From NCBI GenBank assembly GCA_947311115.1, contig CAMZKE010000015.1:1-50022 (forward strand): a stretch of 50,022 nucleotides of DNA. Reading direction: 5' to 3'. Every line of letters begins with the position of its first letter. Position 1 is the first letter of the stretch. Positions 1 through 7,286 of the stretch are shown here, piece by piece. The notes under the pieces were generated by a model. It worked only from the letters and a program-made list of their open reading frames with translations. It was not told the origin of the DNA and did not search any database. This stretch comes from an uncultured Bacteroidales bacterium. Its GTDB lineage: Bacteria > Bacteroidota > Bacteroidia > Bacteroidales > JAFGXI01. Made by a program: the position numbers and the translations under genes.

Positions 1-79
1 TTAAGCCATTAAAACCTTTACGCATATCTACCGGCGATAGATAAAAATAATAAATGTGTTCTGTGCCCAATCCTAACAT
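1..79 (-). CDS. tnpB: IS66 family accessory protein TnpB, N-terminal part
   Basis: Twenty-six codons can be read on the minus strand from ATG at 79-77 before the window ends, with no stop. They include the segment SPVDMRKGFNGL, which matches the highly conserved DMRKGFDGL motif near the N-terminus of IS66 TnpB (the 'Orf2' accessory protein). TnpB is needed for transposition of IS66-type elements together with the TnpC transposase, which should lie beyond the window start. The ORF was too short for the supplied track. The call rests on this motif and on the IS66-type terminal repeat just upstream. Whether the gene is intact cannot be judged. Confidence 0.75.
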   Translation of the reverse strand, partial: MLGLGTEHIYYFYLSPVDMRKGFNGL

Positions 80-157
80 AAATAATCTGTTTTTTATTAG
101 ATGCTAAAGTCAGACTAATTTTTGTTTGGTGCAATATGTACTTTACTGAACGCTTAC
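1..157 (-). mobile_element. IS66-family element, one end, truncated by window edge
   Basis: Read on the minus strand, the segment begins at position 157 with GTAAGCGTTCAGTAAAGTAC. This has the GTAA start typical of IS66-family terminal inverted repeats, and tnpB starts shortly inside it. The same GTAAGCGTTC end recurs at 49922 and 49964. The element has landed next to, and apparently inside, a transporter gene whose tail survives at 158-278. IS66 elements usually make an 8-bp target duplication, so 158-165 (GCTAATTG) would be one copy and its partner lies off-window. Only 78 bp separate the end from tnpB, too short for the usual tnpA. Confidence 0.75.
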
Positions 158-278
158 GCTAATTGTACTTTTTGTTGGTATGCTTGGCGATTATATTGGT
201 TTAGATTTAACCTTTAAAATAGCTGCAATTATCGCTTTTCTTGCCGTTCCTACAATTTACTTTTTACCTAAAGATTAG
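158..278 (+). pseudogene. C-terminal remnant of an MFS-type transporter
   Basis: An open frame of about 40 codons ends at TAG 276-278 and reads FVGMLGDYIGLDLTFKIAAI... ending in IYFLPKD. It has a hydrophobic helix followed by a short polar tail. This resembles the last membrane segment of major facilitator permeases, for example the fosmidomycin-resistance type. The frame is closed upstream by a TGA at 147-149 inside the IS66 end, and no start codon or 5' part is present. The simplest reading is a gene interrupted by the IS66 insertion, with the 5' part beyond the window. The subfamily is uncertain because so little remains. Confidence 0.55.
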
Positions 279-330
279 TTTATATATTTTTTGAAATGAA
301 CTTTTTTGAAATATAGTTGTATTTATTGTG

Positions 331-342
331 TAGTTCGAACTA
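331..342. promoter_or_regulatory. Perfect 12-bp palindrome upstream of the sigma-factor operon
   Basis: TAGTTCGAACTA is a perfect palindrome 33 bp before the first ATG of the four-gene operon. It is the only obvious symmetric site in this upstream region and could be an operator. No function can be shown from sequence, and short AT-rich palindromes arise by chance. Confidence 0.2.
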
Positions 343-374
343 TTTAACAATTTTACGTACTAAAAAATTACATA

Positions 375-1523
375 ATGAAAACAATATATTTATTTTTATT
401 AATCTCATTAACAAGTTTTAACTTTGCTCAAGTGCAGATTAAATCATTTGCCGATAAAAAAGAATCGCAAAATTTTTATACAGAACAAGCGAAATTATGG
501 AAATCTGAAATTGATAAAAATCCTAAAAATGCCAATGCTTGGCAAAACTACTATAAAGCAATTAGATACAACTTTAAGGTTTATGATGTTAACTCTCAAA
601 AAGTATTAGATAATATTTTGGTTGATATGCAAAAAGTATTACCAAATTCGTTTGAGTATAATTATTTGATGTATTATAATTCTACAGATTGGAGTGAAAA
701 CATTGAATATATTGAAAAAGCATATAAAATTAATCCTAATAATGTTGAGCTATATCCGAGCCTAATTACATGCTTTGAGGTAACAAACCAAAAAGAAAAG
801 CGAAATGATATTTTAAAACGATGGTATAAATCAAATACTTTAGAAACCTGGAAATATTATTTAAATTATAACGCTTTAGCTTTTTTAGATTCAAATGCAA
901 TTATTTTTTCATCTGGTGACAACACTATTTATCCTAAATTATTACTACAGCAGGGAGGTAATATTAGAAAAGATGTTAAAGTTATAACTCTACCATTTAT
1001 TATTTACAACAATGGTTATTACTATAATTATATACTTAAAGAGCTTGATATTGATAATTTTAATGAAAAAAATATTGAAATTGATGAAAAATCGGATACT
1101 CCTAAATATTTACAAATGGCAATTGCTAAAATTAAATATATAATTGAAAATACAAACCGCCCAATTTATTTCGACTACAATTATTATCCTAAAATAACAC
1201 CTGCATTTAGCAAAAATCAGTATTTAGAGGGTGTTGTATATAAATATAGTAAAGAGCCATATAATAATATAGCTATTATAAAACGAAATTTTGAAAATAA
1301 TTATTTGTTAGATTATATAAAAACAGATATTGAAGTTATAAAATCGAATGTGCCGGAAGCTTATGGATATGGGTATATTATGCCATTAGATGTATTATAT
1401 AATTATTATAAAGATGCCAATAACACTTTTAAACAAGAGCAAACTAAACGGCTTATTTACAAAATTGGCAAAAAATGTGGTTTACTCGATAAAATAAAAA
1501 AAGTTTACGAATCTGAAAAATAA
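375..1523 (+). CDS. Exported TPR-like protein with GDN motif (paralogue 1)
   Basis: A 382-residue protein with a clear Sec signal peptide (MKTIYLFLLISLTSFNFAQ). The N-terminal half has helical TPR-like segments such as the stretch around NPKNANAWQNYYKA. The middle contains NAIIFSSGDNTIYPKLLLQ followed by RKDVKVITL. This resembles the soluble part of DUF2723/TMEM260-type proteins (NGDND...RTDVRV), although the membrane part of that family is missing. The next gene is a clear paralogue with the same layout, only 5 bp downstream. Both precede an ECF sigma factor, so a role in an envelope signalling circuit is inferred. I do not recognise a specific function. Confidence 0.8.
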   Translation: MKTIYLFLLISLTSFNFAQVQIKSFADKKESQNFYTEQAKLWKSEIDKNPKNANAWQNYYKAIRYNFKVYDVNSQKVLDNILVDMQKVLPNSFEYNYLMYYNSTDWSENIEYIEKAYKINPNNVELYPSLITCFEVTNQKEKRNDILKRWYKSNTLETWKYYLNYNALAFLDSNAIIFSSGDNTIYPKLLLQQGGNIRKDVKVITLPFIIYNNGYYYNYILKELDIDNFNEKNIEIDEKSDTPKYLQMAIAKIKYIIENTNRPIYFDYNYYPKITPAFSKNQYLEGVVYKYSKEPYNNIAIIKRNFENNYLLDYIKTDIEVIKSNVPEAYGYGYIMPLDVLYNYYKDANNTFKQEQTKRLIYKIGKKCGLLDKIKKVYESEK

Positions 1524-1528
1524 CACCT

Positions 1529-2686
1529 ATGAAATATACAATTATAATATTAATAATGATTGCAATAGTTGCAAAATCACAAAAATTAGAGCAAATACAA
1601 TCTATTGTTAATCAAACTAAAGATTCTGTTTTTTATAAAGAACAAGCTAAACTATGGGAAATAGAAACAAAAAAATCTTCAAAAAATGCAAATGCGTGGT
1701 TCAATTATTATAGAGCCGTTAAGTATGGTAATTATACTCGACATATCTATTCAAATAAGAATTTAATTACTATTATGGATAAAATGAAAACTGATATTCC
1801 TAATAGTTTTGTATATAATTATTTAATGTATTATAATGGTGGTAACAACAAAAAATATGCAAATTATTTGCTAAAAGCATATAAAATTGAACCTGAAAAC
1901 CCAATAGCATACCCATCGCTTGTAACATATTGTGATATTGTTGGAAATACAAAACTAAAAAATGAAGTTCTAATTCGGTGGTATAATTCAAATACTTATC
2001 CGGTGTGGAAATTGTATAATGCATATAATTCATTAATTGGCTTAGATAAAAACTCAATAATTATTAGTAATGGTGATAACAATGTATATGCTAAGCAATT
2101 ACTACAAGCAACTAAAAAGACACGAACAGATGTTAAACTGATTTTAATGTCGCTTTTATACATCGATAATTATTATCAAAAAACCTTAAAAGAGCTTAAA
2201 ATATCTGCCAAATTTGAAAATTTTAACCAATTTGCACAACAAAACACTAAAATTAATGGTCAAGAATTAATGAATTTATTATTAGCGAAACGTGTTGAAT
2301 ATATTGCTTCATCAATAAAAAATAAATCGGTATATATTGATAATTCGGGAATAGAACAAGTTGAAGAATATTTAAAAGATAAGTTATATTTAGAAGGAAT
2401 AGTCTATAAATTTTCAGAAAAAGAATATGATAACACAGCTAGAATGCAACAAAATTTTGAACAAAAGTATTTATTCGATTTTATTAAATTTAATTATAAG
2501 CCCTTGAATAAATACTCTTCGCAAAAATATGTAACCGGAAGTTATTTAACATTTTTAACCGAGCTTTACAATTTTTATAAATTAAGCTATGATATAAATA
2601 ACAAAATAAAAGTTGAGAAATTGCTAAAAATAATTGCTAAGAATATTGGTATTGAAACCGAGATACACAAATTAATTAATGAATAA
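1529..2686 (+). CDS. Exported TPR-like protein with GDN motif (paralogue 2)
   Basis: A 385-residue paralogue of the preceding gene. It shares a signal peptide (MKYTIIILIMIAIVAKSQ), the EQAKLWE...KNANAWFNYYRA segment, PNSFVYNYLMYYN, and NSIIISNGDNNVYAKQLLQ followed by RTDVKLI. Divergence along the whole length points to an old tandem duplication rather than a recent one. Its 3' end overlaps the sigma-factor start by 8 bp (ATG at 2679), so translation of the two is probably coupled. The sequence around the GDN motif resembles part of DUF2723 proteins, but this is an eye-level match only. Function unknown; periplasmic or outer-membrane location inferred. Confidence 0.8.
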   Translation: MKYTIIILIMIAIVAKSQKLEQIQSIVNQTKDSVFYKEQAKLWEIETKKSSKNANAWFNYYRAVKYGNYTRHIYSNKNLITIMDKMKTDIPNSFVYNYLMYYNGGNNKKYANYLLKAYKIEPENPIAYPSLVTYCDIVGNTKLKNEVLIRWYNSNTYPVWKLYNAYNSLIGLDKNSIIISNGDNNVYAKQLLQATKKTRTDVKLILMSLLYIDNYYQKTLKELKISAKFENFNQFAQQNTKINGQELMNLLLAKRVEYIASSIKNKSVYIDNSGIEQVEEYLKDKLYLEGIVYKFSEKEYDNTARMQQNFEQKYLFDFIKFNYKPLNKYSSQKYVTGSYLTFLTELYNFYKLSYDINNKIKVEKLLKIIAKNIGIETEIHKLINE

Positions 2687-3233
2687 AAAAAGTATCATAA
2701 TCAGCGATGAAGAATTATTAAAGCAATTTTGCGAAGGTAACACATTGGCTTTCGAAAATTTGTATAGCCGTTATTATGCAAAATTGCTTTACTTCATCAC
2801 ACAAATGCTTGGCAATACCGAAAATGCAAAAGACATATTACAAGAAGTATTTATTAAAATTGTAGAAAATAAATGTAAATTCGATTTTAATCGAAAATTT
2901 TCGGTTTGGATATACTCTATCGCAAGCAATATGTGTAAAAATAAATTTAAACATAATGCTGTAGTTAAAAAAGCTGCTAACGAAATTTTATATACTACAA
3001 GCAAAATAGAAGAAGTAAACACAACAATCAACGAAAAAAAAATAGCAATACGCAATGCAATTAAAAAGCTTGATATTAAACACAAACAAGTATTTATTTT
3101 AAGACACAGCTATTCGTTTAGCTTTAAAGAAATTGCTAATATTTTAGAAATATCAGAAGGAACCGTTAAATCAAGAATGTTTAATTGTATAAAAAAAATA
3201 TCGGAACAAAAAGAAATACAGGAGGTAAAATAA
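2679..3233 (+). CDS. ECF-type RNA polymerase sigma factor (sigma-70 family)
   Basis: 184 residues, the normal ECF length. Region 2 is seen at about residues 22-90 (ENLYSRYYAKLLYFITQ, DILQEVFIKI, FSVWIYSIASN). Region 4 lies at about 127-180, with KHKQVFILRHSYSFSFKEIANILEISEGTVKSR providing the helix-turn-helix. It should direct RNA polymerase to a dedicated set of promoters. It overlaps the upstream exported-protein gene by 8 bp and the downstream membrane-protein gene by 1 bp (TAATG), so the four genes look like one transcription unit. ECF factors are commonly held by an anti-sigma protein encoded next door, and the following gene fits that position. Confidence 0.93.
   Translation: MNKKSIIISDEELLKQFCEGNTLAFENLYSRYYAKLLYFITQMLGNTENAKDILQEVFIKIVENKCKFDFNRKFSVWIYSIASNMCKNKFKHNAVVKKAANEILYTTSKIEEVNTTINEKKIAIRNAIKKLDIKHKQVFILRHSYSFSFKEIANILEISEGTVKSRMFNCIKKISEQKEIQEVK
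3220..3225 (+). promoter_or_regulatory. Shine-Dalgarno site deciding the start of the putative anti-sigma gene
   Basis: AGGAGG lies 7 bp before the ATG at 3233, in an overlapping TAATG stop/start. This favours 3233 over the ORF-track start at 3185, which would overlap the sigma gene by 49 bp. Such a strong site is uncommon here, where most genes lack one. Confidence 0.7.
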
Positions 3234-3871
3234 TGGACGAAAAATTATTACATTTATTAGAAACAAAAAACTTTTCGCAGCTAACTGCTAATGAAAAACA
3301 ATTTGTATTACAAATTATTACAGAGCAAGAATATAATGAGCAACATAATATTTTATTAATTTCTTCAGAAATTATTGATGAAGATATAATGACAATCCCT
3401 ATCGATAAACAGCTGCTTTATAAAGTGCTAAAACAAAATAAAATCACATCTATTATTAACTACAAAGTGTCTTTAATAAAAATAGCTGCTGTATTTTTGG
3501 TTGCGATGGTTTCTTACCATATAGTTATGGCTCATATATACAACTCAAACCAACAAGAACCATTGGTTGTACACAATACCGATACAATTTATAAGATTGA
3601 AAAAGTTTATAATACTGATACTGTTTATCTAACCAAATATAAAACAAAAATTGTAAAAAAAGACTGCGATAAGTTAATTCCAAAAATTGCACAATCAACA
3701 TTTGATACGCAAATAAGTAAAGAAAAATTTGAGTATTACAAAAAGAAAATAGCATACGATTTACAAAACAATAAAACTCATAGAAAAGGGAAAAGTTTAA
3801 GTAATCAAACAAATATTTTTAGAGATACTCTATTTCCTGTTGAAGACAATGTTTTTGTTGGGCTGGAGTGA
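3233..3871 (+). CDS. Single-pass membrane protein, candidate anti-sigma factor
   Basis: 212 residues from the ATG at 3233. The first ~80 residues are polar and helical (MDEKLLHLLETKNFSQLTA...), followed by one transmembrane segment (LIKIAAVFLVAMVSYHIVMA) and a polar, lysine-rich extracytoplasmic tail of about 110 residues. A cytoplasmic head, a single TM helix and a periplasmic tail directly after an ECF sigma gene is the usual anti-sigma arrangement. No zinc-binding anti-sigma (HxxxCxxC) motif or FecR domain is visible, so the assignment rests on context. The periplasmic tail has two similar NTDTIY/NTDTVY stretches. It could instead be an accessory protein of unknown role. Confidence 0.6.
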   Translation: MDEKLLHLLETKNFSQLTANEKQFVLQIITEQEYNEQHNILLISSEIIDEDIMTIPIDKQLLYKVLKQNKITSIINYKVSLIKIAAVFLVAMVSYHIVMAHIYNSNQQEPLVVHNTDTIYKIEKVYNTDTVYLTKYKTKIVKKDCDKLIPKIAQSTFDTQISKEKFEYYKKKIAYDLQNNKTHRKGKSLSNQTNIFRDTLFPVEDNVFVGLE

Positions 3872-3875
3872 TAAA

Positions 3876-4913
3876 TTATTTTTTAGGATTTAAAATTTTC
3901 ATTAACGTATCTGTTACATTTGTTGCAATAGTTTGTCTGCCTTTTTCCGCATAATGTTCCGTTGTCCAATCTTGGTCAATAAATTGTTCGTTTTCTACAC
4001 TGTTTAAGTTATCTACTACAGTTACGCCTTTTCTTTGGTAATAGTCAATTAATAATTTTCTATTATATTCTAGAAAATATAATATATCATTGCCTAATAA
4101 TTCTTTTGCACGTTGGGTATTCTCAGCCATTAAGTTAAATACTAATTTCCAATTTCTTTTTTTCGCAATTTCAACAATTTGGTCGAAATCTTTAATTCTT
4201 GGGCTTTTTAATGTATCTATTTGAAACGCATAGGCTTTTATGTAATGGCAAGTTAAATTTTTTAGTTCAAAATTTTTTGTTCCATCAGGATTTAGTACTC
4301 CTTTATGCCAAACATAACCTTCCCAATCTTTTAAATTATCAAAATCAAATTTAAAAGGTAAATTATATTTATCGTGTTTCCATTTATGTTTAAACTGTCG
4401 TTCTCTTTCTTTTTTTGTTTTAATATCATAAGCTTTAAACGATAACATAAACCTATTTATCAATGGTGGATAAGGTCGAAGTAATACTAAACTTTTTTGA
4501 ATAGCTGTTTCTAAGTCTGAATAAATCCATTGTGCATTAAACGACCTTAAATTTAAAGTAACTATGAGTGTTTTAAGTTTATTTGTTTTTGGAATATGAG
4601 AAATAAGTACTTTATATACATCAGCATGACTTGCAGGTTTTGTTATATCATAAATTTTTAATTTTGGGAAATTATCTGCAATAATTGTTGAAATCGCTCT
4701 TTTATCTTTATCATCGCCACGAACAGTGGTGTTTGATGATTCGCCTAAATATACTATATCTGCATTATCAGGTACTTTTCTTACTAAATTTATAATATCA
4801 GAATACTGTTGAATATCTTTTTCAAAAAAGTAAACTTTATATACGTAATTTGATACTACTAAAAATATTATTAAGTAGATAATTCTTATTATTATTTTTG
4901 TTATTATGCTCAT
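3876..4913 (-). CDS. SGNH/GDSL-like membrane-anchored protein, partner of MBOAT
   Basis: 345 residues with an N-terminal membrane anchor (residues ~5-28) and an extracytoplasmic domain. DIVYLGESSN (~residues 52-61) resembles the SGNH/GDSL nucleophile block, and DWTTEHYAEKG near the C-terminus (D~315, H~320) resembles the catalytic Asp-His block. It follows an MBOAT gene with a 2-bp gap. In AlgI/AlgJ-, DltB/DltD- and PatA/PatB-type systems, an MBOAT protein passes acyl groups across the membrane and an SGNH-like partner transfers them to a polymer. The likely role is therefore O-acylation of a surface or periplasmic glycan. The substrate is unknown, and the catalytic residues are assigned by eye. 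Confidence 0.65.
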   Translation of the reverse strand: MSIITKIIIRIIYLIIFLVVSNYVYKVYFFEKDIQQYSDIINLVRKVPDNADIVYLGESSNTTVRGDDKDKRAISTIIADNFPKLKIYDITKPASHADVYKVLISHIPKTNKLKTLIVTLNLRSFNAQWIYSDLETAIQKSLVLLRPYPPLINRFMLSFKAYDIKTKKERERQFKHKWKHDKYNLPFKFDFDNLKDWEGYVWHKGVLNPDGTKNFELKNLTCHYIKAYAFQIDTLKSPRIKDFDQIVEIAKKRNWKLVFNLMAENTQRAKELLGNDILYFLEYNRKLLIDYYQRKGVTVVDNLNSVENEQFIDQDWTTEHYAEKGRQTIATNVTDTLMKILNPKK

Positions 4914-4915
4914 AA

Positions 4916-6331
4916 CTAGAATTGAAAATATATAAATGCGAAATTATCTACTCCGGCAAAAGCAATTATTGCAAAAATTAAAATGCTGTATAATGCCCAT
5001 CTGTATATACTATTTAATTTACTTATTGATTTATCAAACCTACTGTTGTACATAGCAATATCGCTAATTATGAATAAAATTAGAAAAATTACAGTAATAA
5101 TATTAATATTTAATGAGGATTTAATGTCGCGCGAAGTATCAAAAATATATGAAAAAATATTTAGTGCTTCTGCAAAACTTTGACTTCTAAAAAATACCCA
5201 TATTAAACTAATTAAAATAAATGTTTTTAATGATAAAAGTATATGTTTAAATGAAAAGTGAGAATCAATCTGTTTTATTTTAAATATACTGTTAAATAGT
5301 TTTTCTAACAAATAAAATAATCCGAACAATGTTCCCCAAATAATAAATGTTGTGTTTGCACCATGCCATATTCCACTTATAACAAAAACAATAAAAATAT
5401 TTAAAGCCCAACGATAAATTTTTACTCTATTACCCCCTAATGGATAATATAAATAATCTCTAAACCAAGTAGATAACGATATATGCCATCTTTGCCAAAA
5501 TTCTGAAATATTTCTTGCAAGATATGGTGTTTTAAAATTATTCATTAATTTAATCCCCATAATTAAAGCACTTCCAATGGCAATAAGCGAATATCCATAA
5601 AAATCGCTATAAATTTGAAATGAGTATAAAAATATTCCTATTAATATGTCTATTGAGCTATAATCTTGTGGAGTAAGATATATTTTGTCAACAATTGCAG
5701 AAATATTATCAGCAATAACCATTTTTATAAAAAGCCCATAAAGTATTAGTCTAAGTCCATTTACTAAATTATTGTATGAAAAATAATGTTTTTCTTTTAA
5801 TTGTGGTGTTAATCGAGAAAAACGCTCTATTGGTCCGGCAACTAACTGAGGAAAAAATGAAACATAAAGAGCAAAATATCCTAAATGTTTTTCGGCTTGT
5901 TGCTTCCCCAAATACACATCTATTGAATAACTTAGTGTTTGAAAAGTATAAAAACTAATACCAACCGGTAACAGAGCTTTCATTAAAGGAGGCTCAAATG
6001 AAATGCCAAAATTTGAAAATATAGATGTAATACTTTCTGAAGCAAAATTAAAATATTTAAAGGCAAATAAAAGTCCCAAATTTGTAACTAAACTAATGAT
6101 TAAATACGGTTTTCTATCCTTCTTATTCGGCAACTTTGCCATTTTTAGTCCACTATAATAATCAATTAATGTTGAAAAAATTATTAGAAAAATATACTCT
6201 ATTTTCCAACTCATATAAAAATAATAACTTGCTGCTAACAATAATATCCACCTATATTTATTAGGTGTAAGAAAATAACAAAATATAACTATTGGGAAAA
6301 ATATTAAAAAGTCTATTGTATTAAATAACAT
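4916..6331 (-). CDS. MBOAT family O-acyltransferase (AlgI/DltB type)
   Basis: 471 residues and strongly hydrophobic throughout, with about ten predicted membrane segments. Family features are the N-terminal IFFPIVIFCYFLTPNKYRW...SYYFYMSW, the central FFPQLVAGPIERF, NISEFWQRWHISLSTWFRDYLYYPLGGN, and the catalytic-His segment SGIWHGANTTFIIWG. These are the typical AlgI/PatA-type blocks. It should move activated acyl groups, usually acetyl, across the inner membrane for attachment to a polysaccharide. It sits 9 bp after crcB and 2 bp before the SGNH-like partner. The membrane family call is firm; the glycan substrate is unknown. Confidence 0.93.
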   Translation of the reverse strand: MLFNTIDFLIFFPIVIFCYFLTPNKYRWILLLAASYYFYMSWKIEYIFLIIFSTLIDYYSGLKMAKLPNKKDRKPYLIISLVTNLGLLFAFKYFNFASESITSIFSNFGISFEPPLMKALLPVGISFYTFQTLSYSIDVYLGKQQAEKHLGYFALYVSFFPQLVAGPIERFSRLTPQLKEKHYFSYNNLVNGLRLILYGLFIKMVIADNISAIVDKIYLTPQDYSSIDILIGIFLYSFQIYSDFYGYSLIAIGSALIMGIKLMNNFKTPYLARNISEFWQRWHISLSTWFRDYLYYPLGGNRVKIYRWALNIFIVFVISGIWHGANTTFIIWGTLFGLFYLLEKLFNSIFKIKQIDSHFSFKHILLSLKTFILISLIWVFFRSQSFAEALNIFSYIFDTSRDIKSSLNINIITVIFLILFIISDIAMYNSRFDKSISKLNSIYRWALYSILIFAIIAFAGVDNFAFIYFQF

Positions 6332-6340
6332 TATCAGTAA

Positions 6341-6709
6341 TTAATTAACCCATTTACTCACAAAATATAACACTACTACAGCAAGTAAAACACTTATTAA
6401 AATATTAGCAATGCCGAAGAAATAGCTATGATGTTTTATTAACTCTATACTTTCGTAACTAAAAGTAGAGAAAGTGCTAAAACCTCCACAAAATCCGGTT
6501 ACTAAAAAAGCTTTAATACTACCAGATAAAGGTTCTTTTTCATGAAAATAATATAATAAAACTCCCAGAACTAAAGTCGCTAAAATATTTGATATTAATG
6601 TTCCTTCAGGATTAATTTTTGTAAAACGACTTGTTGTTAAATACGACACACCAAAACGAGCCATACTACCAAAACCTCCTCCTAAAAAAACTGCTAACCA
6701 AAGATTCAT
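6341..6709 (-). CDS. crcB: Fluoride efflux channel CrcB/FluC
   Basis: 122 residues, typical for this family, with four membrane helices. Diagnostic motifs are GGGFGSMARFGVSYL near the N-terminus, the GTLISN segment and GFCGGFSTFSTFSYE, which carries the conserved Phe residues lining the pore and the Thr/Ser-Phe break helix. It forms dual-topology dimers that export F-. The gene is 9 bp downstream of the biotin carrier gene and 9 bp upstream of the MBOAT gene, all on the minus strand. I saw no fluoride riboswitch upstream. Co-transcription with unrelated genes is probably a chromosomal accident. Confidence 0.93.
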   Translation of the reverse strand: MNLWLAVFLGGGFGSMARFGVSYLTTSRFTKINPEGTLISNILATLVLGVLLYYFHEKEPLSGSIKAFLVTGFCGGFSTFSTFSYESIELIKHHSYFFGIANILISVLLAVVVLYFVSKWVN

Positions 6710-6718
6710 GTGTTATTG

Positions 6719-7225
6719 TTATGCAAAAACTATTAAAATCTGATTTTTTTCTACTGCATCACCTTCGTCAACAGCTATTTCAATAATCTTACCGGTTGTT
6801 GGCGATTTTAAATTATTTTCCATTTTCATCGCTTCTAAAATCATTAAATTATCACCTTCTTTTACTTCTTGGCCTACATCTACTAATATTTTAAATACTA
6901 GACCCGGCATAGGTGCTTTAAGCTCGTTAACTTTCTTGGATGTTAAATTATCCATACCAAGTTTTTTCAAAAGAATATCTATTTCTGTATTTACTTTTGA
7001 AGTATAGTTTTGCCCGTTAATATTCAGTGTTACAGAATTATTTTCGTTATCTAACTCAACAACTTCAATGTTATACGATTTATTATTATGCAAAACGTGA
7101 TACGAACCTTCTTTAGATTCATGCACATCTAACTCAAAAGATTTACCATTTATTTCACCTTTATTTGCTTGTTTTTTATCAATAGAAATCTGAAATTCTT
7201 GTTCTGCAATATTAACTGTGTACAT
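6719..7225 (-). CDS. Biotin carboxyl carrier protein (biotin/lipoyl domain)
   Basis: 168 residues from MYTVNIAEQ. The ORF-track start at 7348 would run into apbE, so the ATG at 7225 is chosen. The C-terminal ~75 residues form a biotinyl domain with the biotin-attachment motif EAMKMEN and the flanking KAPMPGLVFKI and KSPTTGKIIEIAV turns. The N-terminal ~90 residues form a separate region seen in carrier subunits of decarboxylase sodium pumps and acyl-CoA carboxylases. It would carry CO2 between a biotin carboxylase and a carboxyltransferase, but neither partner is encoded in the window. It lies divergent from apbE with a 61-bp shared upstream region. Confidence 0.88.
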   Translation of the reverse strand: MYTVNIAEQEFQISIDKKQANKGEINGKSFELDVHESKEGSYHVLHNNKSYNIEVVELDNENNSVTLNINGQNYTSKVNTEIDILLKKLGMDNLTSKKVNELKAPMPGLVFKILVDVGQEVKEGDNLMILEAMKMENNLKSPTTGKIIEIAVDEGDAVEKNQILIVFA

Positions 7226-7286
7226 ATTTATTATTTTTTTGCCTAAATTACTAAATTTATACCGATTTTTGCAAAAAATATTTAAA

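Noticed and set aside
3185-3232. Upstream start of the putative anti-sigma gene
   Set aside because: It overlaps the sigma gene. The AGGAGG site and TAATG overlap favour 3233.
6710-6720. Fluoride riboswitch upstream of crcB
   Set aside because: crcB starts only 9 bp after the preceding gene, and no riboswitch-like structure is visible upstream of the operon.
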